Positions 8,343 through 16,041 of a DNA stretch of 64,000 nt are shown in pieces (position 1 is the first letter of the stretch; each line of letters starts with the position of its first letter). Origin of the DNA: Acidovorax delafieldii (GTDB lineage Bacteria; Pseudomonadota; Gammaproteobacteria; Burkholderiales; Burkholderiaceae_C). Below the pieces are notes generated by a model. It made no database searches. It was not told the origin of the DNA and saw nothing but the letters and a program-made list of their open reading frames with translations. Both the position numbers and the translations under genes were made by a program. The stretch lies in assembly GCA_002377855.1 (NCBI GenBank), contig DFQQ01000023.1, positions 1 through 64,000 on the forward strand, written 5' to 3'.

Positions 8343-8987
8343 ATGCACACACTGTCGCAAGAGTTTCTGGCCCTGTGTCGCCAGTTGGGCGAGGCGCAAA
8401 CACGTTGCAGCGAGGTGGTGGCCACGCAGGCTGCCGAGCTGGAACGGTTGCAGCGCGAAGTGGTGCGCCTGCGCGCGGCGGTGATCGTGCGCGATACGCA
8501 ACTGGAGCAGGCCCGCGCCGCCCTGGAAGACGCCCGCCAGGCCCAGCCGCCCGGTCAGGCGCGGCGCAAGGACATGGCCCGCCACATCCGCACGCTGGCA
8601 GAACGCGTGGCCACCCTCTCGCGCGAATGCCTGCGCTGGCGGCTGCAGGCCGCAGTGCGGGACGGTTCTGAGTCTGCCGCACTACCGCAGGACGAGGCGG
8701 CAGTGCCCGCCGCGCACCCCATGCTCGCACAGCAGCCACCCCACGCCCTGGACGAAAGCCTTGCTGCGGCCGACCTGGTGATCTGCCAGACCGGCTGCAT
8801 CAGCCACGACGACTACTGGCGCGTGCAAGACCATTGCCGCCGCACCGGCAAGCCCTGCATTCTGGTGGACCAGGCGGCATTGCCCTCTGCCGCGCAGGGC
8901 CCCGGCCAGCACGTGGTGGTGCTGCGCCTGGCGAGTGGTGGGCGTTCAGCGTTGCCCCATGCCGCGCTGCATGCCGTGAAGGATTGA
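8343..8987 (+). CDS. DUF2325 domain protein, Fur-controlled
   Basis: The 214-residue cytoplasmic protein has a long charged coiled-coil N-terminal half (about residues 5-100, rich in Gln, Glu, Arg and Ala). The compact C-terminal domain matches DUF2325: ADLVICQTGCISHDDYWRVQDHC, then GKPCILVDQAALP. It has several cysteines (QTGC, DHC, PC) that could bind metal. The start at 8343 places the ATG right after the Fur box; a TTG at 8328 would lie inside the operator. Its function is unknown. The Fur site argues for a role in iron limitation or metal handling. Confidence 0.75.
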   Translation: MHTLSQEFLALCRQLGEAQTRCSEVVATQAAELERLQREVVRLRAAVIVRDTQLEQARAALEDARQAQPPGQARRKDMARHIRTLAERVATLSRECLRWRLQAAVRDGSESAALPQDEAAVPAAHPMLAQQPPHALDESLAAADLVICQTGCISHDDYWRVQDHCRRTGKPCILVDQAALPSAAQGPGQHVVVLRLASGGRSALPHAALHAVKD

Positions 8988-8991
8988 TAGC

Positions 8992-9045
8992 CAAAACAGC
9001 CTCTGGCGCTTTTGCAATAAGCGCTGGCAGCTATTCTTTTGATAG
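8992..9045. repeat. Dispersed Comamonadaceae-type hairpin repeat, copy 1
   Basis: The core GCGCTTTTGCAATAAGCGC is flanked by CCTCTG and GCAGCTATTCTTTTGATAG. It belongs to the same family as copies near 12108, 13850, 25871, 34000, 51820 and 54437. It sits immediately after the DUF2325 gene and before the sigma-54 regulator. Confidence 0.75.
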
Positions 9046-9148
9046 TAATGGGCCTAACTTCTAGCAAGCTGGGGCGCTCTTGGACTGGCGGCGGCCATCG
9101 CAGGTGCACGCGTCATGCCAACGGAAGCATCACGCTACCATCGCACCC

Positions 9149-10672
9149 ATGCCCGCGCTTCCCGACGACACCCCCGCACTGCCGCTCGATGCCCAAAGCA
9201 TTCTGGAGCTGGCGGCGCGTTCCATGTTCCAGCTGTTTTCCAGCGTCAGCCAGGGCATGTTCCTGGTCGATCGCACCTGCCGGATCGTGTGGGTGAACGA
9301 GGGCTACCAGCGCTTCCTGCCCGACCTGGGTTTTTCGTCGGTGGACCAGTTCGTGGGCCGCACGGTGGAAGAGGTCATCCCCAACACCCAGATGCGCCGC
9401 GTGCTGGAGACAGGCCAGCCTGTGCTGATCGACCTGCTTACCAACAAGGCGGGCACCTTTGTGGTCAGCCGCATCCCGCTGCGCGATGAGGCCGACCGCG
9501 TGATTGGCGCCATCGGCATCGTGCTGTTTGACCACCCCGAGACCACGCTGCAGCCGCTCATCAGCAAATTTGCGCTGCTGCAACGCGACCTGGACGATGC
9601 CCGGCGCGAGCTGGCCAGTCAGCGCCGCCGCACGCTGGCCGTGGCGGGCGAGGGGGAGCGCCGCGCCAAATACACCTTTGCCAGCTTCATTGGCTCCAGC
9701 CCGGCTGCGGCTGAGGTCAAGCGCCAGGCCCGGCGTGCCGCGCAATCGCAAAGCCCGGTGCTGCTGCTGGGCGAGACGGGCACGGGCAAAGAGCTGCTGG
9801 CCCATGCCATCCACGCCGCGTCCAGCCGCGCCAGCGGCCCCTTTGTCAGCGTGAACATTGCTGCCGTGCCCGACACGCTGCTCGAAGCCGAATTCTTCGG
9901 CGTGGCCCCCGGCGCCTACACCGGGGCCGACCGCAAGGGGCGCGATGGCAAGTTCAAGCTGGCCGACGGCGGCACGCTGTTCCTCGACGAAATTGGCGAC
10001 ATGCCGCAGAGCCTGCAGGCCAAGCTGCTGCGGGCGCTGCAAGAGGGCGAGATCGAGCCGCTGGGCAGCAACAAGCTGGTGCCTTTTGATGTGCGCATCA
10101 TCGCCGCCACCTCGCGCGACCTGGGCGCTCTGGTGCGCGAGGGCCGGTTCCGCGAAGACCTGTTCTACCGCCTGCATGTGCTGCCCGTGCGCGTGCCCCC
10201 GCTGCGGGTGCGGCGCAGTGACATCCCGGCGCTAGTCGAATCCCTGGGCGAAGACTTGGCCCTGCGCAACGGCACCGCGCCGCCCGAGCTGGCCCCCGAC
10301 GCCCTGGCCTTGCTGGCCGGCCAGCCCTGGCGCGGCAACATCCGCGAGCTGCGCAACGTGCTGGAACAGGCCGTGATGCGCAGCGACGCCAGCACCATCG
10401 ACGCCGAGCAACTGGCCCGCGTGCTGCGCGAAGCCGGGGTGGAGCCCGCGGCCCCCGCGCCGGTGATGGACCACCCCGCGCCCGATGCCGACAGCGAAGC
10501 CCGCTACCTGCGGCCCTTGGCCGAGCAAGTGGCCGAGTTGGAGCGCAAAGCCATCGCGGCCGCCTTCAAGGCCCATGGCGGCAACAAGCTGGCGACGGCC
10601 CGGCAGCTGGGTATCTCGCGCGCCACGTTGTATGAACGTCTGGAAAACCCTGATTGGAAATCAGCCATTTGA
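9149..10672 (+). CDS. Sigma-54-dependent transcriptional activator with N-terminal PAS domain
   Basis: The 507-residue enhancer-binding protein has a PAS-like sensor (about residues 25-130; MFLVDRTCRIVWVNEGYQRF), then a short linker and an AAA+ domain. Walker A GETGTGKE starts near residue 208, the sigma-54 contact loop reads GAYTGA near 255 (Tyr for the usual Phe), and Walker B is LFLDEIGDMP. The C-terminal Fis-type helix-turn-helix is NKLATARQLGISRATLYERL. It lacks a receiver domain, so a small ligand is the likely signal. It probably activates the adjacent livK operon, whose upstream region has a -24/-12 promoter and a large palindrome. The start at 9149 gives the natural PAS N-terminus. 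Confidence 0.88.
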   Translation: MPALPDDTPALPLDAQSILELAARSMFQLFSSVSQGMFLVDRTCRIVWVNEGYQRFLPDLGFSSVDQFVGRTVEEVIPNTQMRRVLETGQPVLIDLLTNKAGTFVVSRIPLRDEADRVIGAIGIVLFDHPETTLQPLISKFALLQRDLDDARRELASQRRRTLAVAGEGERRAKYTFASFIGSSPAAAEVKRQARRAAQSQSPVLLLGETGTGKELLAHAIHAASSRASGPFVSVNIAAVPDTLLEAEFFGVAPGAYTGADRKGRDGKFKLADGGTLFLDEIGDMPQSLQAKLLRALQEGEIEPLGSNKLVPFDVRIIAATSRDLGALVREGRFREDLFYRLHVLPVRVPPLRVRRSDIPALVESLGEDLALRNGTAPPELAPDALALLAGQPWRGNIRELRNVLEQAVMRSDASTIDAEQLARVLREAGVEPAAPAPVMDHPAPDADSEARYLRPLAEQVAELERKAIAAAFKAHGGNKLATARQLGISRATLYERLENPDWKSAI

Positions 10673-10710
10673 CTGAAATTCAGGCAAATGGATTGCCTGA
10701 ATTTCAGTCA
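10649..10710. promoter_or_regulatory. Candidate enhancer (UAS) for the sigma-54 activator
   Basis: An 18-bp perfect inverted repeat, TGACTGAAATTCAGGCAA (10670-10687) and its complement (10693-10710), surrounds a 5-nt spacer. Each arm contains its own 11-bp palindrome CTGAAWTTCAG (10673-10683 and 10697-10707; centres 24 bp apart). A related CTGATT-gga-AATCAG dyad precedes it near 10650. The array starts on the stop codon of the activator gene and lies about 100 bp before the -24 element, the usual enhancer distance. No T-tract follows, so it is not a standard terminator. Confidence 0.65.
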
Positions 10711-10795
10711 TCTCAAAACAGGCGGCAAACTGCTTTGCCAACTCGGCGTGAGTCAAATCAAGCACTTAGCGCAGATGCGTGCTGTGATGGGCTGC

Positions 10796-10811
10796 TGGCA
10801 TGGACTGTGCA
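10796..10811 (+). promoter_or_regulatory. Sigma-54 (-24/-12) promoter of the livK operon
   Basis: TGGCATGGACTGTGCA matches TGGCAC-N5-TTGCA with the invariant GG and GC doublets at the correct 10-bp spacing. It differs from consensus at only two positions. It lies 34 bp before the livK ATG, leaving a short leader that carries AGGAGA as ribosome-binding site. Confidence 0.75.
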
Positions 10812-10845
10812 CTGGTGGCTTGCATAACCACAGGAGACATTCGCC

Positions 10846-12048
10846 ATGCAACGCCGCACCCTGGTCACCGCCACCGCCTTTGCTGCCACCGCACTCGCTG
10901 CCATCGCCGCCCCTGCCTGGGCCCAGTCGGGCGAAATCCGCATCGCCCACGTTTACAGCAAGACCGGTGCGCTGGAGGCCTACGGCAAGCAGACGCAGAT
11001 TGGCCTGATGATGGGCCTGGAGTACGCCACTGGCGGCACCATGCAGGTGGCGGGCAAGAAGCTGGTGGTGATCGAGAAAGACGACCAGGGCAAGCCTGAC
11101 CTGGGCAAGAGCCTGCTGGCTTCCGCCTACTCTGACGACAAGGCCGACATTGCCGTGGGCCCCACCTCCAGCGGCGTGGCGCTGGCGCTGCTGCCGGTGG
11201 CCGAGGAATACAAAAAGATCTTGCTGGTAGAGCCCGCTGTGGCCGACGCCATCACCGGCGACAAGTGGAACAAGTACATCTTCCGCACGGGCCGCAACAG
11301 CAGCCAGGATGCCATCAGCAACGCCGTGGCGGTGGACAAGGCGGGCACCACCATCGCCACGCTGGCGCAAGACTATGCCTTTGGCCGCGACGGCGTAAAA
11401 GCCTTCAAGGAAGCCATCAAGAACGCCAAGCTGGTGCACGAAGAGTACCTGCCGCAAAACACCACCGACTTCACCGCAGGCATCCAGCGCGTGGTCGACA
11501 AACTCAAGGACCAGCCCGGCCGCAAGGTGGTGATGGTGATCTGGGCTGGCGGCACGCCGCCCTATGCCGCGCTGGCTGCGCAAGAGCTGTCCAAGCGCTT
11601 TGGCATTGACGTGGCCACGGGCGGCAACATCCTGCCCGCCATGGCCAGCTACAAGGCTTTCCCGGGCATGGAAGGGGCCACGTACTACTACTTCGGCATC
11701 CCCAAGAACCCCGTGAACGAGGCTTTGGTATCCGCCCATTACAAGCAGTTCAAGGCCCCGCCAGACTTCTTCACTGCCGGGGGCTTCACCTCGGCCATGG
11801 CGCTGGTCACGGCCCTCAAGGCCACCAATGGCGAGACCAACACCAACAAGCTCATCCGGGCCATGGAAGGCATGAGCTTTGACACGCCCAAGGGCAAGAT
11901 GATCTTCCGCAAGGAAGACCACCAGGCCCTGCAGAGCATGTACCACTTCAAGATCAAGGTGGACCCGGCCTTTGCCTGGGGCGTGCCCGAACTGGTGCGC
12001 GAGATCAAGCCGGAAGAGATGAACGTTCCGATCCGGAACAAGCGCTGA
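10846..12048 (+). CDS. livK: Liv-type ABC transporter substrate-binding protein
   Basis: The 400-residue periplasmic binding protein of the branched-chain amino-acid/amide family has a signal peptide ending at PAWAQ (residue 25). The mature N-terminus EIRIAHVYSKTGALEAYGKQ is typical, with later blocks VGPTSSGVALALLPVAEEYK and AQDYAFGRDGVKAFK. Family members bind amino acids, amides, urea or aromatic and short acids, so the ligand is open. It is the first gene after a sigma-54 promoter and precedes livGFHM and two hydrolases. The downstream 3-hydroxybutyrate-oligomer hydrolase makes a hydroxyacid ligand possible (inference). Confidence 0.88.
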   Translation: MQRRTLVTATAFAATALAAIAAPAWAQSGEIRIAHVYSKTGALEAYGKQTQIGLMMGLEYATGGTMQVAGKKLVVIEKDDQGKPDLGKSLLASAYSDDKADIAVGPTSSGVALALLPVAEEYKKILLVEPAVADAITGDKWNKYIFRTGRNSSQDAISNAVAVDKAGTTIATLAQDYAFGRDGVKAFKEAIKNAKLVHEEYLPQNTTDFTAGIQRVVDKLKDQPGRKVVMVIWAGGTPPYAALAAQELSKRFGIDVATGGNILPAMASYKAFPGMEGATYYYFGIPKNPVNEALVSAHYKQFKAPPDFFTAGGFTSAMALVTALKATNGETNTNKLIRAMEGMSFDTPKGKMIFRKEDHQALQSMYHFKIKVDPAFAWGVPELVREIKPEEMNVPIRNKR

Positions 12049-12107
12049 TTGCGCTGAAGACGCGGCTGCGTGGGGCGCGGTGATCGTCGTGCGCAGTCGA
12101 TTGCTCA

Positions 12108-12157
12108 CTTTTTGATAGCTGCTTGCGCTTATTCAATAAGCGCTGGGGGCTGTTTTG
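12108..12157. repeat. Dispersed hairpin repeat, copy 2
   Basis: TTGATAGCTGCTTGCGCTTATTCAATAAGCGCTGGGGGCTGTTTT-type element. The core GCGCTTATT (12125-12133) and AATAAGCGC (12135-12143) form perfect 9-bp arms. It lies inside the livK-livG spacer. Confidence 0.85.
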
Positions 12158-12191
12158 ACTCTGAATTTTCTGTCCATGGCCATTCCTCCAA

Positions 12192-12215
12192 CCGTTCGGG
12201 CTGAGCCTGTCGAAG
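12192..12215. repeat. CGTTCG...GCCTGTCGAAG repeat, single copy
   Basis: CCGTTCGGGCTGAGCCTGTCG plus AAG matches the 26-bp repeat family clustered at 24794-25092. This copy stands alone in the 273-bp livK-livG spacer, just after the hairpin repeat. The spacing is unusually wide for a liv operon because of these two elements. Confidence 0.8.
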
Positions 12216-12321
12216 CCGGGGCACTGCGGGTGCGCAGTGTCTGGGGCGATGCAGGGCGCGCGGGTGCGGGCGGCTCGGACCAGTCTCCAGCCCCAGCCCC
12301 CGCTTTCAACCCTTTGCCTCC

Positions 12322-13107
12322 ATGCTCGCAACCCACAACCTGACCATCCGCTTTGGCGGCCATGTGGCGGTCAATGGCGTGACCTGTGCCTTTGCGCCGG
12401 GCACGCTCACCGCCATCGTGGGCCCCAATGGCGCGGGCAAGACGACGTACTTCAACCTCATCTCGGGCCAGCTCAAGGCCAGTGCCGGCAGCGTGCAACT
12501 GGGCGGGCAAGACCTGACGGCGCTCAGCCCCTCGGCCCGCACCCGCGCGGGGCTGGGCCGGGCGTTTCAGCTCACCAACCTGTTCCCCCACCTGAGCGTG
12601 CTGGAGAACGTGCGCTTGGCCGTGCAGGCCACGCAGGGCGGCTCGCACCGCCGGGGGCTCAACCTGTGGAGCATCTGGAGCGACCACCGCCACCTCACCG
12701 AGCGGGCCGAATCCATCCTGCGCAGCGTGGCCCTGTTCGAGCGGCGTGATACGCCCGTTGCCAGCCTGCCGCACGGCGACCAGCGCAAGCTGGAAGTGGC
12801 CTTGCTGATGGCACTGGAGCCGCAGGTCTACATGTTTGACGAGCCCACCGCAGGCATGAGCCACGACGAGGCCCCGGTGATCTTGAACCTGATCCGCGAG
12901 CTGAAAAAGGACAAGACCAAGATCATTCTGTTGGTGGAACACAAGATGGACGTGGTGCGTGAGCTGGCCGACCGCATCATCGTGCTGACCAACGGCACGC
13001 TGGTGGCCGATGGCGCACCGGCCGAGGTGATCGCATCGCCGGTGGTGCAGGAGGCGTACCTGGGCGTCTCCAAAGACGAGCCCACAGAGCAGAGGGAGGC
13101 CGCATGA
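12322..13107 (+). CDS. livG: Liv-type ABC transporter ATP-binding protein (LivG)
   Basis: The 261-residue ABC ATPase has Walker A GPNGAGKTT, a Q-loop within GLGRAFQLTNLFPHLSVLENV, and Walker B VYMFDEPTAGM with the H-loop in LLVEHKMDVV. The signature is degenerate: LPHGDQRKLEVALLMAL replaces the usual LSYGEQR. The LivG-type C-terminal extension ends EAYLGVSKDE. It energises uptake by the LivHM permease together with LivF. The 3' end overlaps livF by ATGA. No clear ribosome-binding site precedes its ATG. Confidence 0.9.
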   Translation: MLATHNLTIRFGGHVAVNGVTCAFAPGTLTAIVGPNGAGKTTYFNLISGQLKASAGSVQLGGQDLTALSPSARTRAGLGRAFQLTNLFPHLSVLENVRLAVQATQGGSHRRGLNLWSIWSDHRHLTERAESILRSVALFERRDTPVASLPHGDQRKLEVALLMALEPQVYMFDEPTAGMSHDEAPVILNLIRELKKDKTKIILLVEHKMDVVRELADRIIVLTNGTLVADGAPAEVIASPVVQEAYLGVSKDEPTEQREAA

Positions 13108-13835
13108 GCAGCACCGCCAACCTTCTGGAGCTCAAGGGCGTGCACACGCACATCGGCGCGTACCACATCCTGCACGGCGTGGACCTCGCCATCCCCAAAG
13201 GCCAGCTCACCATGCTGCTGGGCCGCAACGGCGCGGGCAAGACGACCACGCTGCGCACCATCATGGGCCTGTGGCAGGCCTCGCAGGGCAGCATCCACTT
13301 CAACGGGCGCGACATCACGCGCCTGCACACGCCGCAGATTGCGGGGCTCAACATTGCCTACGTGCCCGAGAACATGGGCATCTTTGCCGACCTGACGGTG
13401 AAGGAAAACCTGCTGCTGGCCGCACGCAAGGCCAGCAATGCAGCGCAGATGGATGCCGCCCGCCTGCAATGGATCTTCCGGTTGTTCCCGGCCGTGGAGA
13501 AGTTCTGGAACCACCCCGCAGGCAAGCTCAGCGGCGGACAAAAGCAGATGGTGGCCGTAGCCCGCGCCATCATCGAGCCGCGTGACCTGCTCATCGTGGA
13601 CGAGCCCAGCAAGGGCCTGGCCCCCGCCATCATCAACAACATGATCGAGGCCTTCGACCAGCTCAAAAAGAGCGGCGTGACCATCCTGCTGGTTGAGCAG
13701 AACATCCACTTTGCCAAGCGCCTGGGCGACACCGTGGCGGTGATGGACAACGGCCGCGTGGTGCACGCAGGCAGCATGGCCGCGTTGGCGGCGGACGAGG
13801 CATTGCAGCAGTCGCTGCTGGGATTGTCGCTATGA
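13104..13835 (+). CDS. livF: Liv-type ABC transporter ATP-binding protein (LivF)
   Basis: The 243-residue ABC ATPase has Walker A GRNGAGKTT, signature LSGGQKQMVAVARAI, Walker B LLIVDEPSKGLAP and H-loop LLVEQNIHFAKRLGD. The pattern DEPSKGLAP is characteristic of LivF. It pairs with LivG as the ATPase heterodimer. The start overlaps the livG stop by 4 bp. A hairpin repeat occupies the gap to livH. Confidence 0.92.
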   Translation: MSSTANLLELKGVHTHIGAYHILHGVDLAIPKGQLTMLLGRNGAGKTTTLRTIMGLWQASQGSIHFNGRDITRLHTPQIAGLNIAYVPENMGIFADLTVKENLLLAARKASNAAQMDAARLQWIFRLFPAVEKFWNHPAGKLSGGQKQMVAVARAIIEPRDLLIVDEPSKGLAPAIINNMIEAFDQLKKSGVTILLVEQNIHFAKRLGDTVAVMDNGRVVHAGSMAALAADEALQQSLLGLSL

Positions 13836-13847
13836 AATACCAACGAA

Positions 13848-13902
13848 ATATGCCTCCAGCGCTGATAAATAAAGCGCAAGCAGCTATCAAAAGAATAGTG
13901 AA
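13848..13902. repeat. Dispersed hairpin repeat, copy 3 (inverted)
   Basis: GCCTCCAGCGCTGATAAATAAAGCGCAAGCAGCTATCAAAAG-type element, the reverse orientation of copy 2. It fills most of the 91-bp livF-livH spacer and ends 18 bp before the livH ribosome-binding site. Confidence 0.8.
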
Positions 13903-13926
13903 TCAAACCCAACCCGGAGGCCACGC

Positions 13927-14922
13927 ATGACCGCCCGCATGACTGCCAGCGATTTCGACTGGAAGCCCCTGGCCCTGGTGCCGCTGCTCGCGCTCGTCAC
14001 GCTGCCGCTGGTGGGCTCGCCCAGCACCTGGCTCACGCTCACGGTGGCGGGGCTGGCCATGGGCATGATCATCTTCATCATCGCCTCGGGCCTCACGCTG
14101 GTGTTCGGGCTGATGGACGTGCTCAACTTTGGCCACGGCGTGTTCATTGCGCTGGGCGCCTTTGTGGCCACCAGCGTGCTGGGTGCGATGGGCGACTGGA
14201 CGGGCTCGGCCGAGCTGTGGCGCAACATGGTGGCGGTGCTGCCCGCCATGCTGGTGGCCATGGCGGTGGCAGGCGCGCTGGGTCTGGCGTTTGAGCGCTT
14301 CATCGTGCGGCTCGTGTATGGACAGCACCTCAAGCAGATCCTCATCACCATGGGCGGCATGATCATTGGCGAGGAACTCATCAAGGTCATCTGGGGCCCG
14401 CAGCAAATCCCGCTGCCGCTGCCGGGCGGCATGCGAGGCTCGCTGCTGCTGGGTGATGCCGCCATCGAAAAGTACCGCCTCGTGGCCGTGGCCGTGGGCC
14501 TGGTGGTGTTTGGCGTGCTGGCCTGGACGCTCTCGCGCACCAAGGTCGGCCTGCTCATCCGCGCCGGTGTGCAAGACCGCGAGATGGTCGAAAGCCTGGG
14601 CTACCGCATCCGCCGCCTGTTTGTGGCGGTGTTTGTGGTGGGCTCGGCCCTGGCGGGGCTGGGTGGCGTGATGTGGGGCCTGTACCAGCAAAACGTGGTG
14701 CCGCAGATGGGCGCGCAGGTCAACGTGCTGATCTTCATCGTCATCATCATCGGCGGCCTGGGCAGCACGGGCGGGGCGCTCATTGGCGCGCTGCTGGTGG
14801 GGCTCATGGCCAACTACACCGGCTTTCTGGCCCCCAAGGTGGCGCTGTTTTCCAACATCGCGCTCATGGTCGCCATCCTGCTGTGGCGCCCCCAAGGCGT
14901 GTACCCGGTCACGAACCGTTGA
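13927..14922 (+). CDS. livH: Liv-type ABC transporter permease (LivH)
   Basis: The 331-residue integral membrane protein has about eight hydrophobic segments. It carries the LivH landmarks GLTLVFGLMDVLNFGHGVFIALGAF and GLGSTGGALIGALLVGLMANY, and the EAA-like cytoplasmic loop near RAGVQDREMVESLGY. With LivM it forms the translocation channel. A GGAGG-type ribosome-binding site precedes the ATG at 13927. The protein is about 30 residues longer than E. coli LivH, with a central insertion around PLPLPGGMRGSLLLGDA. Confidence 0.92.
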   Translation: MTARMTASDFDWKPLALVPLLALVTLPLVGSPSTWLTLTVAGLAMGMIIFIIASGLTLVFGLMDVLNFGHGVFIALGAFVATSVLGAMGDWTGSAELWRNMVAVLPAMLVAMAVAGALGLAFERFIVRLVYGQHLKQILITMGGMIIGEELIKVIWGPQQIPLPLPGGMRGSLLLGDAAIEKYRLVAVAVGLVVFGVLAWTLSRTKVGLLIRAGVQDREMVESLGYRIRRLFVAVFVVGSALAGLGGVMWGLYQQNVVPQMGAQVNVLIFIVIIIGGLGSTGGALIGALLVGLMANYTGFLAPKVALFSNIALMVAILLWRPQGVYPVTNR

Positions 14923-14934
14923 GGAGCCGCAAGC

Positions 14935-16002
14935 ATGTTGAACCGACTTCTCTCTGGCGACTACCCCCGCAGCAAGGTGCTGGCGGCCATCTTGCTGGCC
15001 GTGCTGCTGGGTCTGGCGTTGGCGCCGTTTCTGTTTCCGGGCGTCAAGGCGCTGAACGTGGCGGCCAAGGTGCTGGTGTTTGTGGTGCTGGTGGCCAGCT
15101 TTGACTTGTTGCTGGGCTACACCGGCATCGTCAGTTTTGCGCACACCATGTTCTTTGGCATTGGGGCCTACGGCATTGCTGTGGCCACCACCCGCATGGG
15201 GCCTACATGGTCGGCCCTGGTGGTGGGCGTGGGTGGGGCGCTGCTGCTGTCGCTGCTCCTGTCGCTGGCGGTGGGCCTGTTCTCGTTGCGGGTGCGGGCC
15301 ATCTTCTTCGCCATGATCACGCTGGCCGTGGCAGCGGCGTTCCAGACGCTGGCCTCGCAACTTTCAGAGATCACCGGCGGTGAGGACGGCCTCACCTTCA
15401 AGGTGCCCGAGGTGCTGTCGCCCAGCTTCGAACCGTTTGACGATCCGTTTCTTGGCGTGACCCTCGACGGTCGCCTCATCTGCTACTACCTGCTGTTCGT
15501 CACGGCGGTGGTGCTGTTGCTGGCGCTGTTGCGCATCGTCAATTCGCCCTTTGGTCGGGTGCTGCAGGCCATCCGCGAAAACGAGTTCCGCGCCGAAGCC
15601 ATTGGCTACCGCGTGGTGGTCTACCGCACCACGTCCAGCGTGCTGTCGGCCCTGTTTGCCACGCTGGCGGGCTGCATGCTGGCCCTTTGGCTGCGCTACA
15701 ACGGGCCGGACACCTCGCTCAGTTTTGAAATCATGATGGACTGCCTGCTCATCGTCGTCATCGGCGGCATGGGCACCATCTACGGCTCGGTCATCGGGGC
15801 CGTGCTCTTCCTGGTGGCGCAAAGCTACCTGCAGGATTTGCTGCGCCTTGCCAGCGAGGCCGCCAGCGGCTTGCCCTGGCTGGCGGCACTGCTCTCGCCC
15901 GACCGCTGGCTGCTGTGGCTGGGCGTCTTGTTTGTTTTGTCGGTCTACTACTTTCCCGCAGGCGTCGTCGGGCGCTTGCGATCCCTGCGTGCTGCACGCT
16001 GA
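14935..16002 (+). CDS. livM: Liv-type ABC transporter permease (LivM)
   Basis: The 355-residue membrane permease has conserved LivM segments LLGYTGIVSFAHTMFFGIGAYG, the loop RAIRENEFRAEAIGY (here QAIRENEFRAEAIGY) and VVIGGMGTIYGSVIGA. It is the second channel subunit and lies 12 bp after livH with a GAGG ribosome-binding site. It is followed after 39 bp by the oligomer hydrolase on the same strand, so the operon may continue. Confidence 0.92.
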   Translation: MLNRLLSGDYPRSKVLAAILLAVLLGLALAPFLFPGVKALNVAAKVLVFVVLVASFDLLLGYTGIVSFAHTMFFGIGAYGIAVATTRMGPTWSALVVGVGGALLLSLLLSLAVGLFSLRVRAIFFAMITLAVAAAFQTLASQLSEITGGEDGLTFKVPEVLSPSFEPFDDPFLGVTLDGRLICYYLLFVTAVVLLLALLRIVNSPFGRVLQAIRENEFRAEAIGYRVVVYRTTSSVLSALFATLAGCMLALWLRYNGPDTSLSFEIMMDCLLIVVIGGMGTIYGSVIGAVLFLVAQSYLQDLLRLASEAASGLPWLAALLSPDRWLLWLGVLFVLSVYYFPAGVVGRLRSLRAAR

Positions 16003-16041
16003 GCACGCTCCTTTGTGTCAGTAGAAAAATGAGGAGACAAC

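Noticed and set aside
10753..12108. 451-codon minus-strand frame opposite livK
   Set aside because: Antisense shadow of a signal-peptide-bearing binding protein.
13903..15360. 485-codon minus-strand frame across livH and livM
   Set aside because: Composition (His, Gln, Arg) is that of a shadow frame and it covers two good permease genes.
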